Shown piece after piece: positions 1-13,400 of a DNA stretch of 64,000 nucleotides (position 1 is its first letter; each line of letters starts with the position of its first letter). Both the position numbers and the translations under genes were made by a program. Source of the DNA: Isoetes taiwanensis (taxonomy: Eukaryota; Streptophyta; Lycopodiopsida; Isoetales; Isoetaceae). The stretch is taken from positions 14,565,748-14,629,747 of the forward strand of contig JAJEKV010000031.1 in NCBI GenBank assembly GCA_021234155.1, read 5' to 3'. The notes beneath the pieces are model-generated. The model was not told where the DNA came from. It searched no databases and worked only from the letters and a program-made list of their open reading frames with translations.

Positions 1-1838
1 GTTTAGATTCATATCGGTACACATTTTAATTCATTATTTATATTATTCTCATTTAGGGTATATTTATTACACATAAAACACTCTTATATTTAGATCGCAC
101 AGGTACATCTCATAGATACATTCTGTGTCACCGCTAAGTTGATGCCGCCTGGGTCGCTATCTGGCGGTGCTATGGCCATGCAATCTTCCTGTATCACAGA
201 AGGGTAGTTGTGACTACGGTGTCCATGGCGGAAGCATCAAAAACATGCCTGGTCCTTCTTGAACCGGTTAGACAATGATGGTTGAGCAGGTCCTGGACTC
301 TTGCTTGAAGTAGAAGTGCTGAACGTTGGGAATAAGGAGTGGTAAGGTATCTTGATTTGGCATCGATAGTCGAGAGAATTGGTATGACGATGTTTGTTAT
401 CCCATTGAAGCACTAGACTTAATAATTACGAGGATTGATTTATCATGCGGCATACAGGTAAGGGAGAAGTGGTATATGATTATCTGCCATAGACCACGTT
501 AGAAAGGTACCATACTAATGTGGAAGCTGGATTATAAGTACCTAGCTTATGAAAGGGAGATCACTTTAGAGGTGTAGGTTTCGACAATGGTGGTGAAGGT
601 ATAGAATATTGACCTGACATTTTATAGGTATTGCTACTTGAATCGAGGTATGATTCGCGGAAAGGTAGAGAATAATGGCGTATGAGGACGCGGATCCATA
701 GACTACGGATTATAAAATTACGCATACATTGTGTTTCGTAAGGAGATTGATGTTCCTGAGGTGTGCAATAAAGATGCAAGGTATGCATGAGTAAGATGAC
801 CACGTAGCCACGTGGATACGCTTATCTTGCTAGCAGAAGGTGCCGCAACCGTCTGAAAGCTACAAGGTATGTTGGAGCTTTGGTGAAGCTAGACTATGAA
901 GGAAAGTTGACCTCCAACTAATGATACATTAGAGAGGCACGTAATGTACCCACACGACAAGTGGTGCTTGAAAGTTGTTGTAAACAACGTTTCAAATATA
1001 GAGAATTTGAAGGGACACTTTGAATAGTCCAAAGTCTGGAGTATGAACAAGGTAGGTGCCCAATGAACATCTCACCAAGGGGAATGTGGTCTGGATTTGG
1101 TATCGTGTGTGTATCACATGGAGTATCTCCATGTTGGTAGATGCGTACTAGGACCATTTAATGGTAAAACATAACTAGAAAAAGATAGGATGTATAATAG
1201 AACTTTTAGTTCACAGTCCATATGAATACGGAAATAATGACGATAGGAGTTCCTATACTATATAAGTTAAACATGTCCACTAGGAACTTAGGGTGCATCT
1301 GCCCCTGTGGAATTTGTGACTAGAGCTTAAGGATCAAGGCAAACTAAGGCTAGAGAGTCTAGAAAGTGTAGTGTCAAAACCACAACATATATATGGTACA
1401 AGATAAATGAGTTGAGAAAATACATATGCGGCAAGTATGAACATAGCTAGGTGGCTATGTCAAAGAATCACTATGAGTCTAGACCTAGGGTTGGCTCACA
1501 CATGTGACTATATCACATTATTATACGATAGGGATGGTGGATTTTGGAAGGACTTAGTAGTATCAAATACTACACTAGTGAGGATATCGAGGATGTCAAG
1601 TGTGACATTCAGATGTATGTCATATTGGAAGGTAGTAGAATATTCGTACAAGGCGAGTGAAATTTTACTTAACAAGGTTTAAAGAATAAGCATAATGATA
1701 TGCTTATATACGAAGATATTGGATTAAGTATGATGCACTGAGATAAGCATTCAAGGTATTCCAATGGTTGGAGTTGATTATCTTAGGTACATGGTACTAA
1801 GGGATATGAAAAGAGTTTAAATCAGGGAAGATAGCTAG
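1..1838 (-). mobile_element. Interior of a decayed LTR retroelement (copy A, distal part)
   Basis: This stretch is a diverged copy of 50.0-52.1 kb, in the same order and orientation (for example 'gaacgttgggaataaggagt' near 323 and near 50373). No intact frame remains. Around 150-240 the minus strand reads CFRHGHRSHNYP, matching CFRRGHYSHNWP of copy B, a decayed zinc-knuckle-like end of gag. The minus-strand frame at 918-1157 also matches the one at 51149-51388 residue for residue over most of its length, which suggests the ancestor coded here. The copy begins before the window. It is cut by the solo LTR that follows and resumes at 3437. Confidence 0.7.
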
Positions 1839-3431
1839 TGTGACGTCCCCTACTTCCTCTACAATGCACACATCGTATCAGAAGGCAGAGCATTCCCCCT
1901 GTCAGCCAAACTGGCAGGGGCCATCCACCTGACACCACTCCCCGTGGAATGAGCCAGCAAGGGAAGAGTGGATGTGTCATTCACCCGTCTCCCTTCGGGT
2001 CGACCTAGCTGCGGAAGCGTGAATAAACATGAGCACATAATAACAATACATCAATACAATCACCTCAAAGGGTGAACACATCATAATCATCACATATACA
2101 ACAATAACGACATGAACAATAACAACAAGGGGGAATCCTACCCAGGGCTCAGACTCAAGGGGGTTCGACTGACGACTGGGGCCTCCAGAAGTCATTGCAG
2201 ACAGAATTCATGGCAAATGGATTTGGCTGGCATAGGAACATGGCTGAGGGTAGTCCACTCCATCTGCCCCTCCCGTGCACACTTTGCAGAGTAGGTTGAA
2301 AAGTATTGGGACCTGACCGTAGCCTGCCGGGTGCATAGCCAAGGGGGGCTACTACTACTGGGTTGCATCTCCTAAGCCCCGATGAGGCAGAAGGAGAGTC
2401 ACCTCCCCTCCAGAGGCATCCATGCCCATCACAGGCGGCTAGAGGGCCACTGCCCATATTCGACTTGAACCCAATGGAGAGTGCCGCATCACTCCACGGG
2501 TGTCGAGCTCATGCCTTGCCCACACTCAGTGACAAGCCATTAAGCCTAGCCCACATAGACCCCCGGTAGGCATTACACACCAGAGGGGTCACTCCGTGAT
2601 GGGACAAGTTCCTCCTTGTCAACCGGTCTAGCCCCGCCACCCACAACCAGGCGGGCTCCTGTGCACGGGCCGCATGTAATTGGGAACTAGTAGGCTATCT
2701 AGGATCATCTGCTACACAGGCTTTAGGCCTCTACCCCCCTTCCCAATACATGGAGGTCACAGAATGAATACAAATATCATCACAGAACTGAAATGAATAA
2801 TAGCATCTAATCTACCTACCTAAACATCTAGAGTTAGGTTCCTTTGTTAGAGCTTATGATCTCGGGATCTATAAGGCCTCTACGGTTGAACTAACATACT
2901 AAACCAACTTATTGCCTAGCCAAAAGGCGGCTTTGCATAACAGAATGACTAGTTACCTGGTCCTTGACCTGCTCCAGATCCTCGGAATGCATCCATGCCT
3001 CTGATCCTGCTGAAGACTGCTGCTACTCGATGATCTGTTGTGCTAGCAATGCGAATTGGGGTCATGGCTTGGCTGAAATGGCTCAAGAGAACCCTAAATG
3101 CGAGAAGGGAAAGGAGCTCTAGGAAAACCTTAAAATGCAAAGAGAAGAAAAGTTTAGGGTTTAAGGGGAAGGCCCTTTTATAGAAACCCTTAGGGTTAGG
3201 TTAGACATTGGCCAAATGGGGTTTAGCCATTTGGCAATGTGGTCCATTGGGTTTATAGTTGTGTATATTTATTAAACATGCACTACATTCGAGGTTGCTT
3301 CTCTAGGTGCAACTCTTGCCCCCTAGGTGCAACCCTTTACGCCCCTCAAGTACATGTCATTGATGACATGTACGTGTGATGTGGCAGTATAATATACGTA
3401 TTCGGATCGTATATTATGCTGGAACGTCACA
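1839..3431 (-). mobile_element. Solo LTR (1593 bp) inserted in copy A
   Basis: The unit starts TGTGACGTCC and ends GGAACGTCACA, and is flanked by GCTAG on both sides (1834-1838 and 3432-3436). Removing it restores continuity with the uninterrupted copy B at about 52.07 kb, so the boundaries are well fixed. It shares diagnostic blocks with the 1.6-kb LTRs at 44672 and 56003 ('gcggaagcgtgaata', 'gtgcacactttgcaga') but is much diverged, so it is a related subfamily. Orientation is inferred from that alignment. No internal sequence is present, so it is a solo LTR left by LTR-LTR recombination. Confidence 0.88.
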
Positions 3432-3436
3432 GCTAG

Positions 3437-4370
3437 AGTAAGTCTAGCATATACGGTGATGTTACATTCCAGAACATCCCGAGGATGGTTGGAACAGTGT
3501 TGGAATAACAGATAATGGGAAGTTAACTACTCAAAGGTTCTAGATACCAATGAATTACTTCAGCGTTATAAGCTGAGAGCATCTATTCAGTTTTGGGAAT
3601 AAAAAGATGTATAAATTATCGCGTCCAATGATGGAAGAAAAGAAGGACGACGACTTTGGCGATTATACCTTCAGGGATACCTGAGAGGAGGGCAATACAT
3701 AGCAGTTCCAAGTTCCGATAAAAATCAAGACGAGGTGTATAGATCAGAAGGGGTGGAAGCATATAGACCAACAGTCCATATATCCTAAGAGTTATTCTAC
3801 TCACGGGGAGCAATTCTAGACCCCGAAGTAGAGGTTGGAGGATCCCTGGCTTTGAGGTACGCACCTCCTATGGGGTATGACTGAGACTCTTAAGAGGGTA
3901 AGGAATCGGATAACCATATGGCAGTTACTAACAAAGATTGAAACATAGGGATTTGCCTATTATAAGAATGAGAGGGTTTAATGTCTTCATCTCATTATGA
4001 GGGAGCCAAAGACGAGGACATCTGAAACCGATCAAAAATTGAAGTTGACATGATAACTTAAGAAAATAGGTTAATTGTGACAAAACATGGTTGATATTGG
4101 GGCCGTAAAGAATATTTAGCTGAAGGAGGCTTTAGAAAAGCTCTTCAATTGGGGTAGTAACCTTTGGAATTATAGCATAATCCCGTGTAGGGATCATAGT
4201 TTATGTACGGGGCTGAAGTACCATAAGGCACTAAAGGAATGGTTGAAATACCTAGGGACCCTATTAAAATGTAGGCAGCATATACCATTCCAACATAGAG
4301 TTGGCTATTGTACATTTGGCAAGTCTGTGAGTCAGCCACATCATAAAGGTATATAGGCAATGGGTTTTGT
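3437..4370 (-). mobile_element. Interior of the decayed LTR retroelement (copy A, proximal part)
   Basis: This continues the match to copy B (52.06-52.89 kb) after the solo LTR: 'agtctagcatatacggtgat', 'ggttctagataccaatga' and the 'cacatcataaaggta' end near 4338. Similarity stops close to 4370, where copy B also changes to unrelated sequence, so this may be the inner edge of the shared module. Only short broken frames are present. Confidence 0.65.
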
Positions 4371-4497
4371 TGTGATCCATAACAAGGTTATTTTCATTTC
4401 TATGCAGATCTTCCAAAATGAAAGGTCATTTCCATTGAAACTATACTTATCACCGATTCTCTTGTTACAGGCATTAGAAGATTGAAGAATTACTTCC

Positions 4498-4650
4498 ATT
4501 TTTTGGGTTGCCCCTAGGGGGGCAAACCCTCGTTTATGTGGGTATGTGGGCATATTCAAGTATATGCTGGCATATACCTAGCATATGCTGATGACTGCTA
4601 AAAACTGGCTGCTGCCTGTAAATGCTCGGTCATCCATCCGGACTTGGCTA
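4498..4650 (+). repeat. Dispersed hairpin repeat, copy 1
   Basis: A strong hairpin (GGGTTGCCCC, short loop, GGGGGCAAACCC) is followed by repeated 'atatgc' blocks ('tatgctggcatatacc', 'agcatatgctgatgactgc') and 'ctgcctgtaaat'. The same order of blocks occurs at 16716-16840, and the part after the hairpin recurs near 8672-8725. It looks like a short non-coding dispersed element. No terminal repeats or coding frame were seen. Confidence 0.6.
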
Positions 4651-4657
4651 TGGCTTC

Positions 4658-4880
4658 CGGCTATGGTCGTGGCTCTGGTCGTGTTGCTTCAGAGGTTGAT
4701 TCTGCAGGTTCGGAACTTGAAGATTTAGATTTAGGTTCGTAGCTATTTCTAAGTTTATTTTTTACTGCGTGCATTCTTGAAGCAGCCTCTTTAGTTGTGA
4801 CATCTGCTTTGATATCCGAGATTGTACTCCGATTAATCTCGGCGACCTCTGTAGCCTTCACATCCGCTCTAGCATTGCTT
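4658..4880 (-). other. Short open frame of unknown origin
   Basis: A minus-strand frame of about 67 codons, open from roughly 4880, ends in a stop at 4658-4660. It is rich in Lys, Glu and Ser (SKSSSSEPAESTSEATRPEP near the C-terminus) with an Ala/Asp/Ile-rich start. It resembles a disordered C-terminal exon, but I recognise no family and see no convincing upstream exon. The sequence upstream (4880-5100) has no evident promoter. Confidence 0.2.
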
Positions 4881-5099
4881 TGTCTGCATGCTGCTATGAT
4901 TTATAAGGCCCATGGGCCTGATTCGAAAACCCCAATTTGATTGCCATAGCGAGCCGTGGGCATGAGACCTCAAAAGCGAGGGTCTTGTGGTTTCTGACTG
5001 AGGGCGGCAGAAGAAAGACAAATAGCGAAACTCTAAACGCCAGCTTGGGAGGAGATTGGTGTGCGAGTAAGTCTCAATGCCGAAATGTGTATGTAACAA

Positions 5100-8000
5100 T
5101 AGATTTATGACAAGGAAGCAATTAAATGTCCATTCTATAGGCGATTTTTGAAATTACAGATCTCGGGAAGGGCTAAAGCAACTTAACGGCAATGCAGATC
5201 TGCCACCATTGTTTATCTCTCATTCTTTTTGTCGGTTTGAACGACACATGGGATTGAGATGCCTGCAGCCCTCCTGTCTTTCATGGATTGAGGGATTTTC
5301 GTTGAGGCGTGGGTCGTCGGTTTTCATGAAATGCCATTTCGTAAGCATAAACCTATGTGGGTCGTGCTTCTATTTTAGGTGCAGACTATGGTAAGCGACT
5401 TAATATTTTTACTCGCGTTTGGCTCGTTTACGGAGATGAAGAGGTCAGCGTGGTCCCACAACTTCTTTGGTCTGGAGTTGTTATTGCGGATTTAGACTAG
5501 AATCACAAGGCCTTTGCATTGATTCTTGAAGACGCTTCGAGACATGCCACATCGAGGTTAGACTATAGTTCCCTGTAGTAAAATGTAGAAGATTTATCTA
5601 TCTCAGAAAACACTCTTGCGGTAGTTAGATTTTTCATGTCATGAAATCTCATTTAGTTGATTATGCCCGGGATGAGCTGCATATTTACTGTGTTTGTCTC
5701 TCTATTGTCACGAGGTTAGCGGGGATCGAGTGAGCCCAACTTATGCATAGAGGTTTATTTCTTTCCTTAGCTCATATGGCATATTATTATGTTTTTGATA
5801 TCGATTGCAATCGCTTCAAACTTAACATTTTGAGGCAAAACCCTATGACTCGTGAATACAACCTATTATCTATGAATTTTCAAGGGTCTCTATCCATCTG
5901 AGTCAAAATCATGAGCCTATGCCTCTGACTGCCAAATCCTCGGTTGTGAACCCACAAGAAGTATTTTAAAATTGACCTTTGAACCTGTTTCTTCATGGGT
6001 CTCCAAATCGACTTCCCGATCTCTCCCCTACTTGATGGGTCTCCAAATTCGATAGTATTTTTCGGGACATGAACCTGACACGGACTCTATGATCATCGGG
6101 TACATGTGAGCGCATATTCAAAACTCCAATACCTCTGTCGTATACACCGCCCACATCTCGAATGTTGATAGTTTGGCATGGTACATTGCCATTTGCTTTA
6201 TGGGATAAATTACATTGGATGACGTGAGCCACATTTTTCATCATTTACATTCACTTGCATCTTTGTTTTTTGGGGAGCATCTGCGGGATGATATGTGGCC
6301 CGTGCTTTTACGTCTACTTGAAAGTGCTTGGGTAAATTGTCGAAACGTTGGAGTTAGTTCACTTCCACGCCTGAAAGATAGCCCTTTCAAAATTGTGCAA
6401 TGTAAACACAACAAGCACTCTATTCTGAGTCGATTTTTGGGGGATTCTGTATTCTATTTATTAGAATAACAGCTATATACAGTGAATATGATTATTTACA
6501 TGCAGAGTATTGATTTTAATCAAACTTGCAAATGTGTTGTTTTTCTCCAAATTGCATTTAATTTGCTATTTTATTAGATCAATTTTGGCCGGTATAGACC
6601 GAGGAGGCACATTTCCTTTCTCATTTTCACGCCTCTATTTTTAGCACATCAATGAGATCCTATGATAGCTGTCTAGAAATTGCAGAGTGAAAATTTTGTA
6701 TAGGTGTCTAAGAAAATAGAATATAGAGAATTATTTGCCTTCTTAAATGCTCTTACAGCGAAGTAATTAGACTTGTTGAAATTATGTCTTACACCATGGA
6801 ATCATCCAGTAGTAATATGGGTTGTCTCTAGCTTTGCTTTCTGGTTTCAATCTCACGGATCCGTATAAAATGCATGGGGGCGATTCGAATATATGTGGTG
6901 TATGCATTACTAGGCGATAAGTAGCTCATAGAAAAACATGCTAAAAATCATACCTTCCCTCCGCATTTGTTTTACAGATCATCTTTCTTCATTATCTATA
7001 TATGTTCACTATCTATCTACGCAAACACATCAAAGTGGAATAAGCAAATCTGTTTACGAATCTATTTACAAAGTGGCCTATGGCATTGCTTGATCAAGCG
7101 CTGAGCACCATCTACCAAACCATAGCTAATTTGAGCGCCTCAGGCCTTAGACTTTCTGAGCAAAACGCTTTCTTTTTACTATTCTTCAATATGGTTAGAT
7201 CAAATGTTAGACCGGGCCCTCTTGGACATCCTTAATGTTCGGTCGGGCCTGGCCCTACAACACTGACCTCCTTTTTGAGACCGCTTCATTTAGGTGCTCA
7301 TTGGCACGATACAACACTCATGATGTTTTTGTCTTCTGCCTGTTGCCTCTTTTGTGAAAGACACAACACTCATGATGTTTTCTCTTAGGAACAGTCTCTT
7401 GGCAAATAGATGCATAATATTCTGGAGGTTTGGACAAGATATTGTGGAGGGATCTTATTTCAGATGCTTTACATCAACATTTTTGGGCCATAAATGAAAC
7501 TGCCCTTCATAAATGAAGAAGAAACATTTGTAAACTTGGAGACAGGTATTGTACTTATCTTTATGGCTCTTATAATAGAAGTCAAAATTTGAGTTGCAAG
7601 ACAAATTGCATAATAACTAGAGCTAATTTTGTCGTAAAGGTTGTCCTAATGTTGGAGTATTTATAGTTTAAATGTGATATACAATGTTGAGAAGCAGTAG
7701 ATTTTGTGTTGCGAGTGGGCACTTTTCCAGCGAGCCAGGTTGCAGTCGCCCTTCCAGCTTCTTTGTAATTGTTTAAGGTTCAGCTATGCTCTTTTTTTAA
7801 TTTTGATATTCCCTTGGTGAAGGAACAAGTTCCCACTTGATTGTTTAGCAAAATTCACTTGATTCATCTTCCTTAATTACAACGACATGTTTGCTATGTC
7901 TCTTGATACATTATTTGCAGATACAACAATGCCAAAAAGTACAGGTGTAATAATGCCAAAAATACAGACATCATGAATTAAGAAACCACTTATTTTTCTA

Positions 8001-8600
8001 GTGTTTACAATAAATTAGACGTTTGCCATCAACATTGCCCATAAATATAATGCATCATTAACAAGCCCAAAGTGAACATATGTAAAAATGCAAAACAGGT
8101 TGATCAGATCTGGCTCATATTGAATTGAGACTTATTGTTTTATTCGCAAAGTCCTTGCTCATTGTGGTGATTGCAATATCCCTTAGTCTTGTGGATGATG
8201 ATTAATTCATTTTGTCTACATAGCATCTATGTAGATGCGATAGCATATATGTACATGTGATGATGTATAGAGGATTTGCGTGACATTTCGACATCATAGA
8301 AAAATAAGTATAATTTTTATTACAATATCATGGGCTCAATTAGCAATTGTGAAATATTAGCAACACCCAGCACAGAGAGTACCACGGGCTTCCATAGATA
8401 CACAAAAGCAACCAGACATACCTTATCCATAACAACAATGATGACAACAGCTAGGAAAAGATTTTGGTTATTGAGAGATGAGCGATGCACCACTAGGGCA
8501 CCAATTCCTAGGATACCAAATATTTTTGGACAATAGTATGATTGACACAGATGAACAATCTACTACCAAATACTTGAAGCATTTGATTATTGCTTCAAGT
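5100..8600. other. Intergenic stretch, nothing assigned
   Basis: AT-rich sequence with only short chance frames. The small direct repeat 'acaacactcatgatgtttt' occurs at about 7312 and 7362, and a weak hairpin ('catctatgtagatg') lies near 8223. A plus frame at 6215-6469 looks mildly protein-like but matches nothing I know. No RNA gene, LTR or splice-supported exon was found. Confidence 0.5.
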
Positions 8601-8667
8601 ACTTCAAAAGCAAATTTTAGATATAGTTAATGCCATTTTACAGATCCTATGCCAGCTATATTATATT

Positions 8668-8800
8668 TACCATCATCCATGTGGGTTTGTGGCATATTCC
8701 AAGTATATGTCAGTATATGCTCGAAAACATGACTTTGAAGTGTGATTTAAGCCATTTCACTCTCGGGTCACGGAGGGCAACCCTCCGTGCGCAGCACCTT
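8668..8800 (+). repeat. Dispersed hairpin repeat, copy 2 (partial)
   Basis: 'gggtttgtggcatattccaa' followed by 'gtatatgtcagtatatgctc' matches the post-hairpin part of the copies at 4498 and 16716. About 50 bp later a different hairpin (GGAGGG-CAA-CCCTCC, with 'gcagcacctt' after it) occurs. That second hairpin and its flanks recur at 25698-25745. Confidence 0.5.
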
Positions 8801-8899
8801 ATTTTTCATTCGTTTGTCGCCAATCTATGGTTACATAGGGATAAATGGCCAACATTGCACTCCAAGCCAGACTACCTTGTAGAATGTTGCTTTTCCACA

Positions 8900-10400
8900 A
8901 AAGATAAGAATACATAGTAAAATACATTGCATGTAATATAAAAGAGGCTGCGCATTACAATACTTGTGTCATTACATCTGTGTGTTTTATGTTGTGATAG
9001 TTTGGGCAATAGCCAAACCTTGACAAAAATATGATCTAGGTCTTAGCTTGGTCCCATGGCTACGTGGACATAATTTTGGCTACTACATACTCCAAATGCC
9101 TCTTCACATGGGCCTCAATGATGGAATGTATAGGATGCAAAACCAAAACTCTCTCTTCACATGGGTTAGAACTCTCTATGCACATGGGTTTTATCAGTGC
9201 CTAGTGACTTGCTTATCCTTTTACATTCCAATGAGTCTCTACACATTCCAATTGCAATGTAATAATCAAATCATGACTAAATGGTAGACACTATTTGTTT
9301 ACATCTACGTAAAGAAGCTCACCACGTGCTAAAAAGGAGAAGTGTTCTTGCCGCCGCAATAAATACCCTTTTTCTTAAGGTAAATTCCTTGTATTGTATA
9401 CAATTCCTTGTAAATGAATGCCAACTCTTCTTTCATAAATTTAGATTCCAACTCTAAGATTGGCAACCCTTTGGAGTACTAAACTTAATTTAATCATTAT
9501 TGTTTGTCATATTATGCATGAATTCTAAACTAGAATATTTTACTAAAAAGTAGTAAACTCATTTTAGACTTAGAAATGATTGTCAAATCGATCAACTCAT
9601 ATTGTCCTTCGAATGCCATCAAGATGGGTAAGCATATTCACAAAATATAGCACATATCCCAAACAACATTCATGAAGGCCCCTAAAATGACCTATCAAAT
9701 ATGGTTAGTATCATTCTTGGAAAAGCAATTTCCATAGTGGTGAAGCAAACTATATTTTTACTTCGTGTCCCTTATGACTAACTTATTGGACTTGGTAGTG
9801 CAAAATGCTCTTTGGAAATGCTCGTACATGTGCAATATAAATAACAAAGAATAGCATAAAGGACATCATCTCTAAACCTGAACAATTCTCTTCTGTATTT
9901 TCTTCAAAAACATGTCAGAATGAATGTTGAATCAATTATGCCACCACCACAATAGACATTTTGGAAAGCAGCTTGTCTTCTTTCCTTTCTTTACTACAAC
10001 AATGCCCAATGTTTTGGGAGCTAAAATATTTCCACCATTATTATCCTCAAAGCTTTATATACACAGCTGTGAGCTCCGAGCATTAGCAACAAGGAGATTC
10101 TCCAAACAAATTAATCTATGAGTGGGAGAGAGTGGCAAAACCCACCATTCTCGCCACATTATTTGATATGAGCACAACACGAGCCTTTAGAGGAAGTATA
10201 CTTGTATGAAAGCTGCATTTGGACCCAGTTCAGTTTAGTCCATAATTCGATGTGATGGACCATTGCTATCCTAATCTCATAGTAGGCAAATCTTCTCCAT
10301 CAATGAGATCCCCGACCAAGAATTATAGGGCAATATGCCCCAAGAGGCCATGGGGCAACTCAGAAAAAATATATTCAATTGCTTTAACCTAGAGCTCTGC
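8900..10400. other. Intergenic stretch downstream of the CslA gene
   Basis: AT-rich sequence. Its right part (about 10.1-10.4 kb) probably includes the 3' untranslated region of the minus-strand CslA gene that ends at 10409. I saw no repeat boundary, RNA gene or supported exon. The open frames here are short and compositionally random. Confidence 0.4.
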
Positions 10401-10408
10401 AAACTGCT

Positions 10409-13400
10409 CTAGTTGGGCATAAAGGTTCCGACATACCCGAAGCCCATAACAAAGAATGTGATTGCCTGAAGGTAAAGATAGATATAGAAGTGGTTGTGTC
10501 CAAACGCAAAGTCATAAGATGCACAAAAGAAAACATATATCCCTACAACAAGCTCCAAAACATGGACCCTGCAACAATAAGTTATTCAATTATGAGCATA
10601 TATGCACAAGGGACCAACCTAGAAGTCTAAAGATATATTTTTACGTACCTTTCTCCAAATCTATTACGTGGCTTCTTGGGCTTGCCAATTTTTTTAAGAG
10701 CATCACCCAACTTTTCAGTCACAACCCACTCATTCACTCGGCCAATGTCTAGAAGGCCAGTGAGAGTTGCTTTTGTCCGATGCATCGACATGACATTTTC
10801 AAAAAGAATCCAAAAGACCAAGAGGTGCAATGACCTAAAAACAAGTCATGTACAATTCATGTTAGGAGATATTCCAATGTCTTTCATTCAATTGAAATAT
10901 TGAAAATTCAAGCAATAGAATACAATGCAAACCTTGGGGTTGTGATTGCATTCATGAGCGTGATCATTGATGGCAAGTAGATACTACCCCATCTGGGGAG
11001 ATACACCTCGGGGACAAGGACGGTAGTGGGGATAACGACGCAATAGAAAATGAAGGTGACGAGATGCGCGACGATCTTCCGGACGAGGAAGAACGAATAG
11101 ATGATGGTAAACTTCTTCAAAGGACCAACCTTCTGAAAGAGAGACATAGCACATAAACAATGTAAGCACATGCAAACAATGATACATGTTGGAGTGAAAA
11201 CACAAACACAGAGAAGGGTGGAACAAATGATGAGAAAAAAAGATGGCGCACCTTAGCATGGATAACACTAGGAATTATTTTTCTGAAGAGATTAGCTGGA
11301 CCACAAGACCATCGATGCTGCTGGTATCTAAAGGCTTTAAAGGTGCTGGGCAACTCGTTCTTCACCTGTACAGAACTGGGCGCATGAGGGAAATGTATGG
11401 GCCTACTAGTCAAAGCTAATAAATGTAGGGGGTATTTTAATGCAGCATGTGGTATTTGTTTAGGGTACTTACTGCTAAGTCATGTAAGTAGACGAATTTC
11501 CACCCTTTAAGACCTGCTCTTACCGCCAGGTCCATATCTTCAACAGTGGTCCGGTGATTCCACCCACCTGCCTCATTGATGGCAGCCAGTCGCCATACTC
11601 CGGCCGTACCTACAGGTGGATACATCGTGGCCGTTAGATGGTGTGCAATGGGAGGAAGACACGTGGAGAAATCATAATGAGATAAGAAAAAACGTTTTTA
11701 CCGTTGAAGCCGAAGAAGGCGTGCGTGGCGGACCCCACCTGCTGCTCCACTGTAAAGTGATAGTCTAGCGAGATCTCTTGCAGCCTCGTCATCATGCACT
11801 CGTCAGCGTTCACTGCAACGTGGCAAACACGTCAGACAAACTGATAATGAAATACAGCTCCTACGTGGCAGACACTCAGACAGACTGCTACGTGGCATAC
11901 ACGTCAGACGATAAAAAAATCTAGTACAGTACAGCGCCTGCAACAAAATTTAGGGCAAGGTAGGTAGATTTGTCCAGCAACGTGGAAAGGGCAAGGGAGG
12001 GCCACCGACAAAAGCGCGGATGCATATGCCGAACTGTTAAGCAATAAGTGTCGGGGGCCCGACCCGAAAGGATCGACAAGTTGACCATCTGTTCAAAAAC
12101 GGACACGTGGCAGGGCCTGACAAAATTAAATTGACGGGCAAACCCTCGGTGGTTGGCCGCACACGTCAGACTATGGGTCCGACAAGGCCCCCGCAACAAC
12201 CGCGGCCAAGACTAGCAAAATTTGGACCCAATGGATGACCCACAAGGAATATGTCCACGGCCGTGATAAACCTCCATTCGCACGCCGCTGACTGGAATGC
12301 TGACTCATCAAGTGACTCAGCTACCAGCTGGCAGTATTGCCGCGTGGCATGCCACGTCCTCCTGCCGTGTCCTTCCGGCACAAAAACCTGCACCTCTTCC
12401 CCTATTACAGCGTGAAAATGAATCCTGTACAGCGTGCTGCAGCGGCGCCTCTGTATTCTAATTTCTAACAATAGATCCACTGTCGCCTCTTCCATTTCCT
12501 TAAATCAGTCCATTCATACCCGCCAGCAGATTTCAATGCACTTTAAAGCATCCAGAAGGATTTTTGTCTGCTTAAGACAGATGGATTCAGGATTGTTTCT
12601 ACGTACCAAATTTCCAGCGCGCTTGAACCAGAGCGATTTCTGGATTATGAACCAGATATGGGATCGTCCTCCATAGATATTCCGGTTCCGGTTGAAAATC
12701 CGCATCGAAAATGGCTACGAAATCGCATTCTTTTACATAGTTTCGCTTCAATCCCTCCTTCAGAGCTCCGGCCTTGTATCCATGCCTGTTATCCCTCGTT
12801 TCATATTTAATATTGATTCCTTTGCTTGCCCATCTCTGGCATTCCATCTCCACCATATCCTGCCACAGAACGGAACAAAAAAGGAAAAAAAAATTCAGCT
12901 TCCCGTGTTTACAGATCGTTAGCAACGGATTTGCTATTAAAAGCAAAAGTTTGTAACGATTTGGGTCATAATTTGCTGTCCGCTCGTTTTTTTTGACGAA
13001 ATAGTGAAAAGTGGAAGAGTAAAAAAGGTGCCTTTCTCAGCGATTTGCTCAACTCAACTGCTTTGCGCATTTAAGACTCAATTGATAGCTCCTTGCCATA
13101 CCTTTAATGTCAGATCTGTTGAATCGTCTAGAACTTGAATTATAATCCGATCTGATGGCCATGACAGCCCGCATGCTGCTCCGATCGATAACTGATACAC
13201 CTGTATAATATCGAAAAGCTGTCAAAATCTACACAAATCTCAAACAGTAATGCGAAATCAAGCGGAAAGAGAAACCAATTGATGACAAAAAGAATTCATG
13301 AAACTTCAAGAGAAATCTACAGAAAATTATCCAGATTTGAGCAACAATATTGCATGAGTAGTCGGATTCAGCATTCTATTGGACTGGAAGAAGAATTCAG

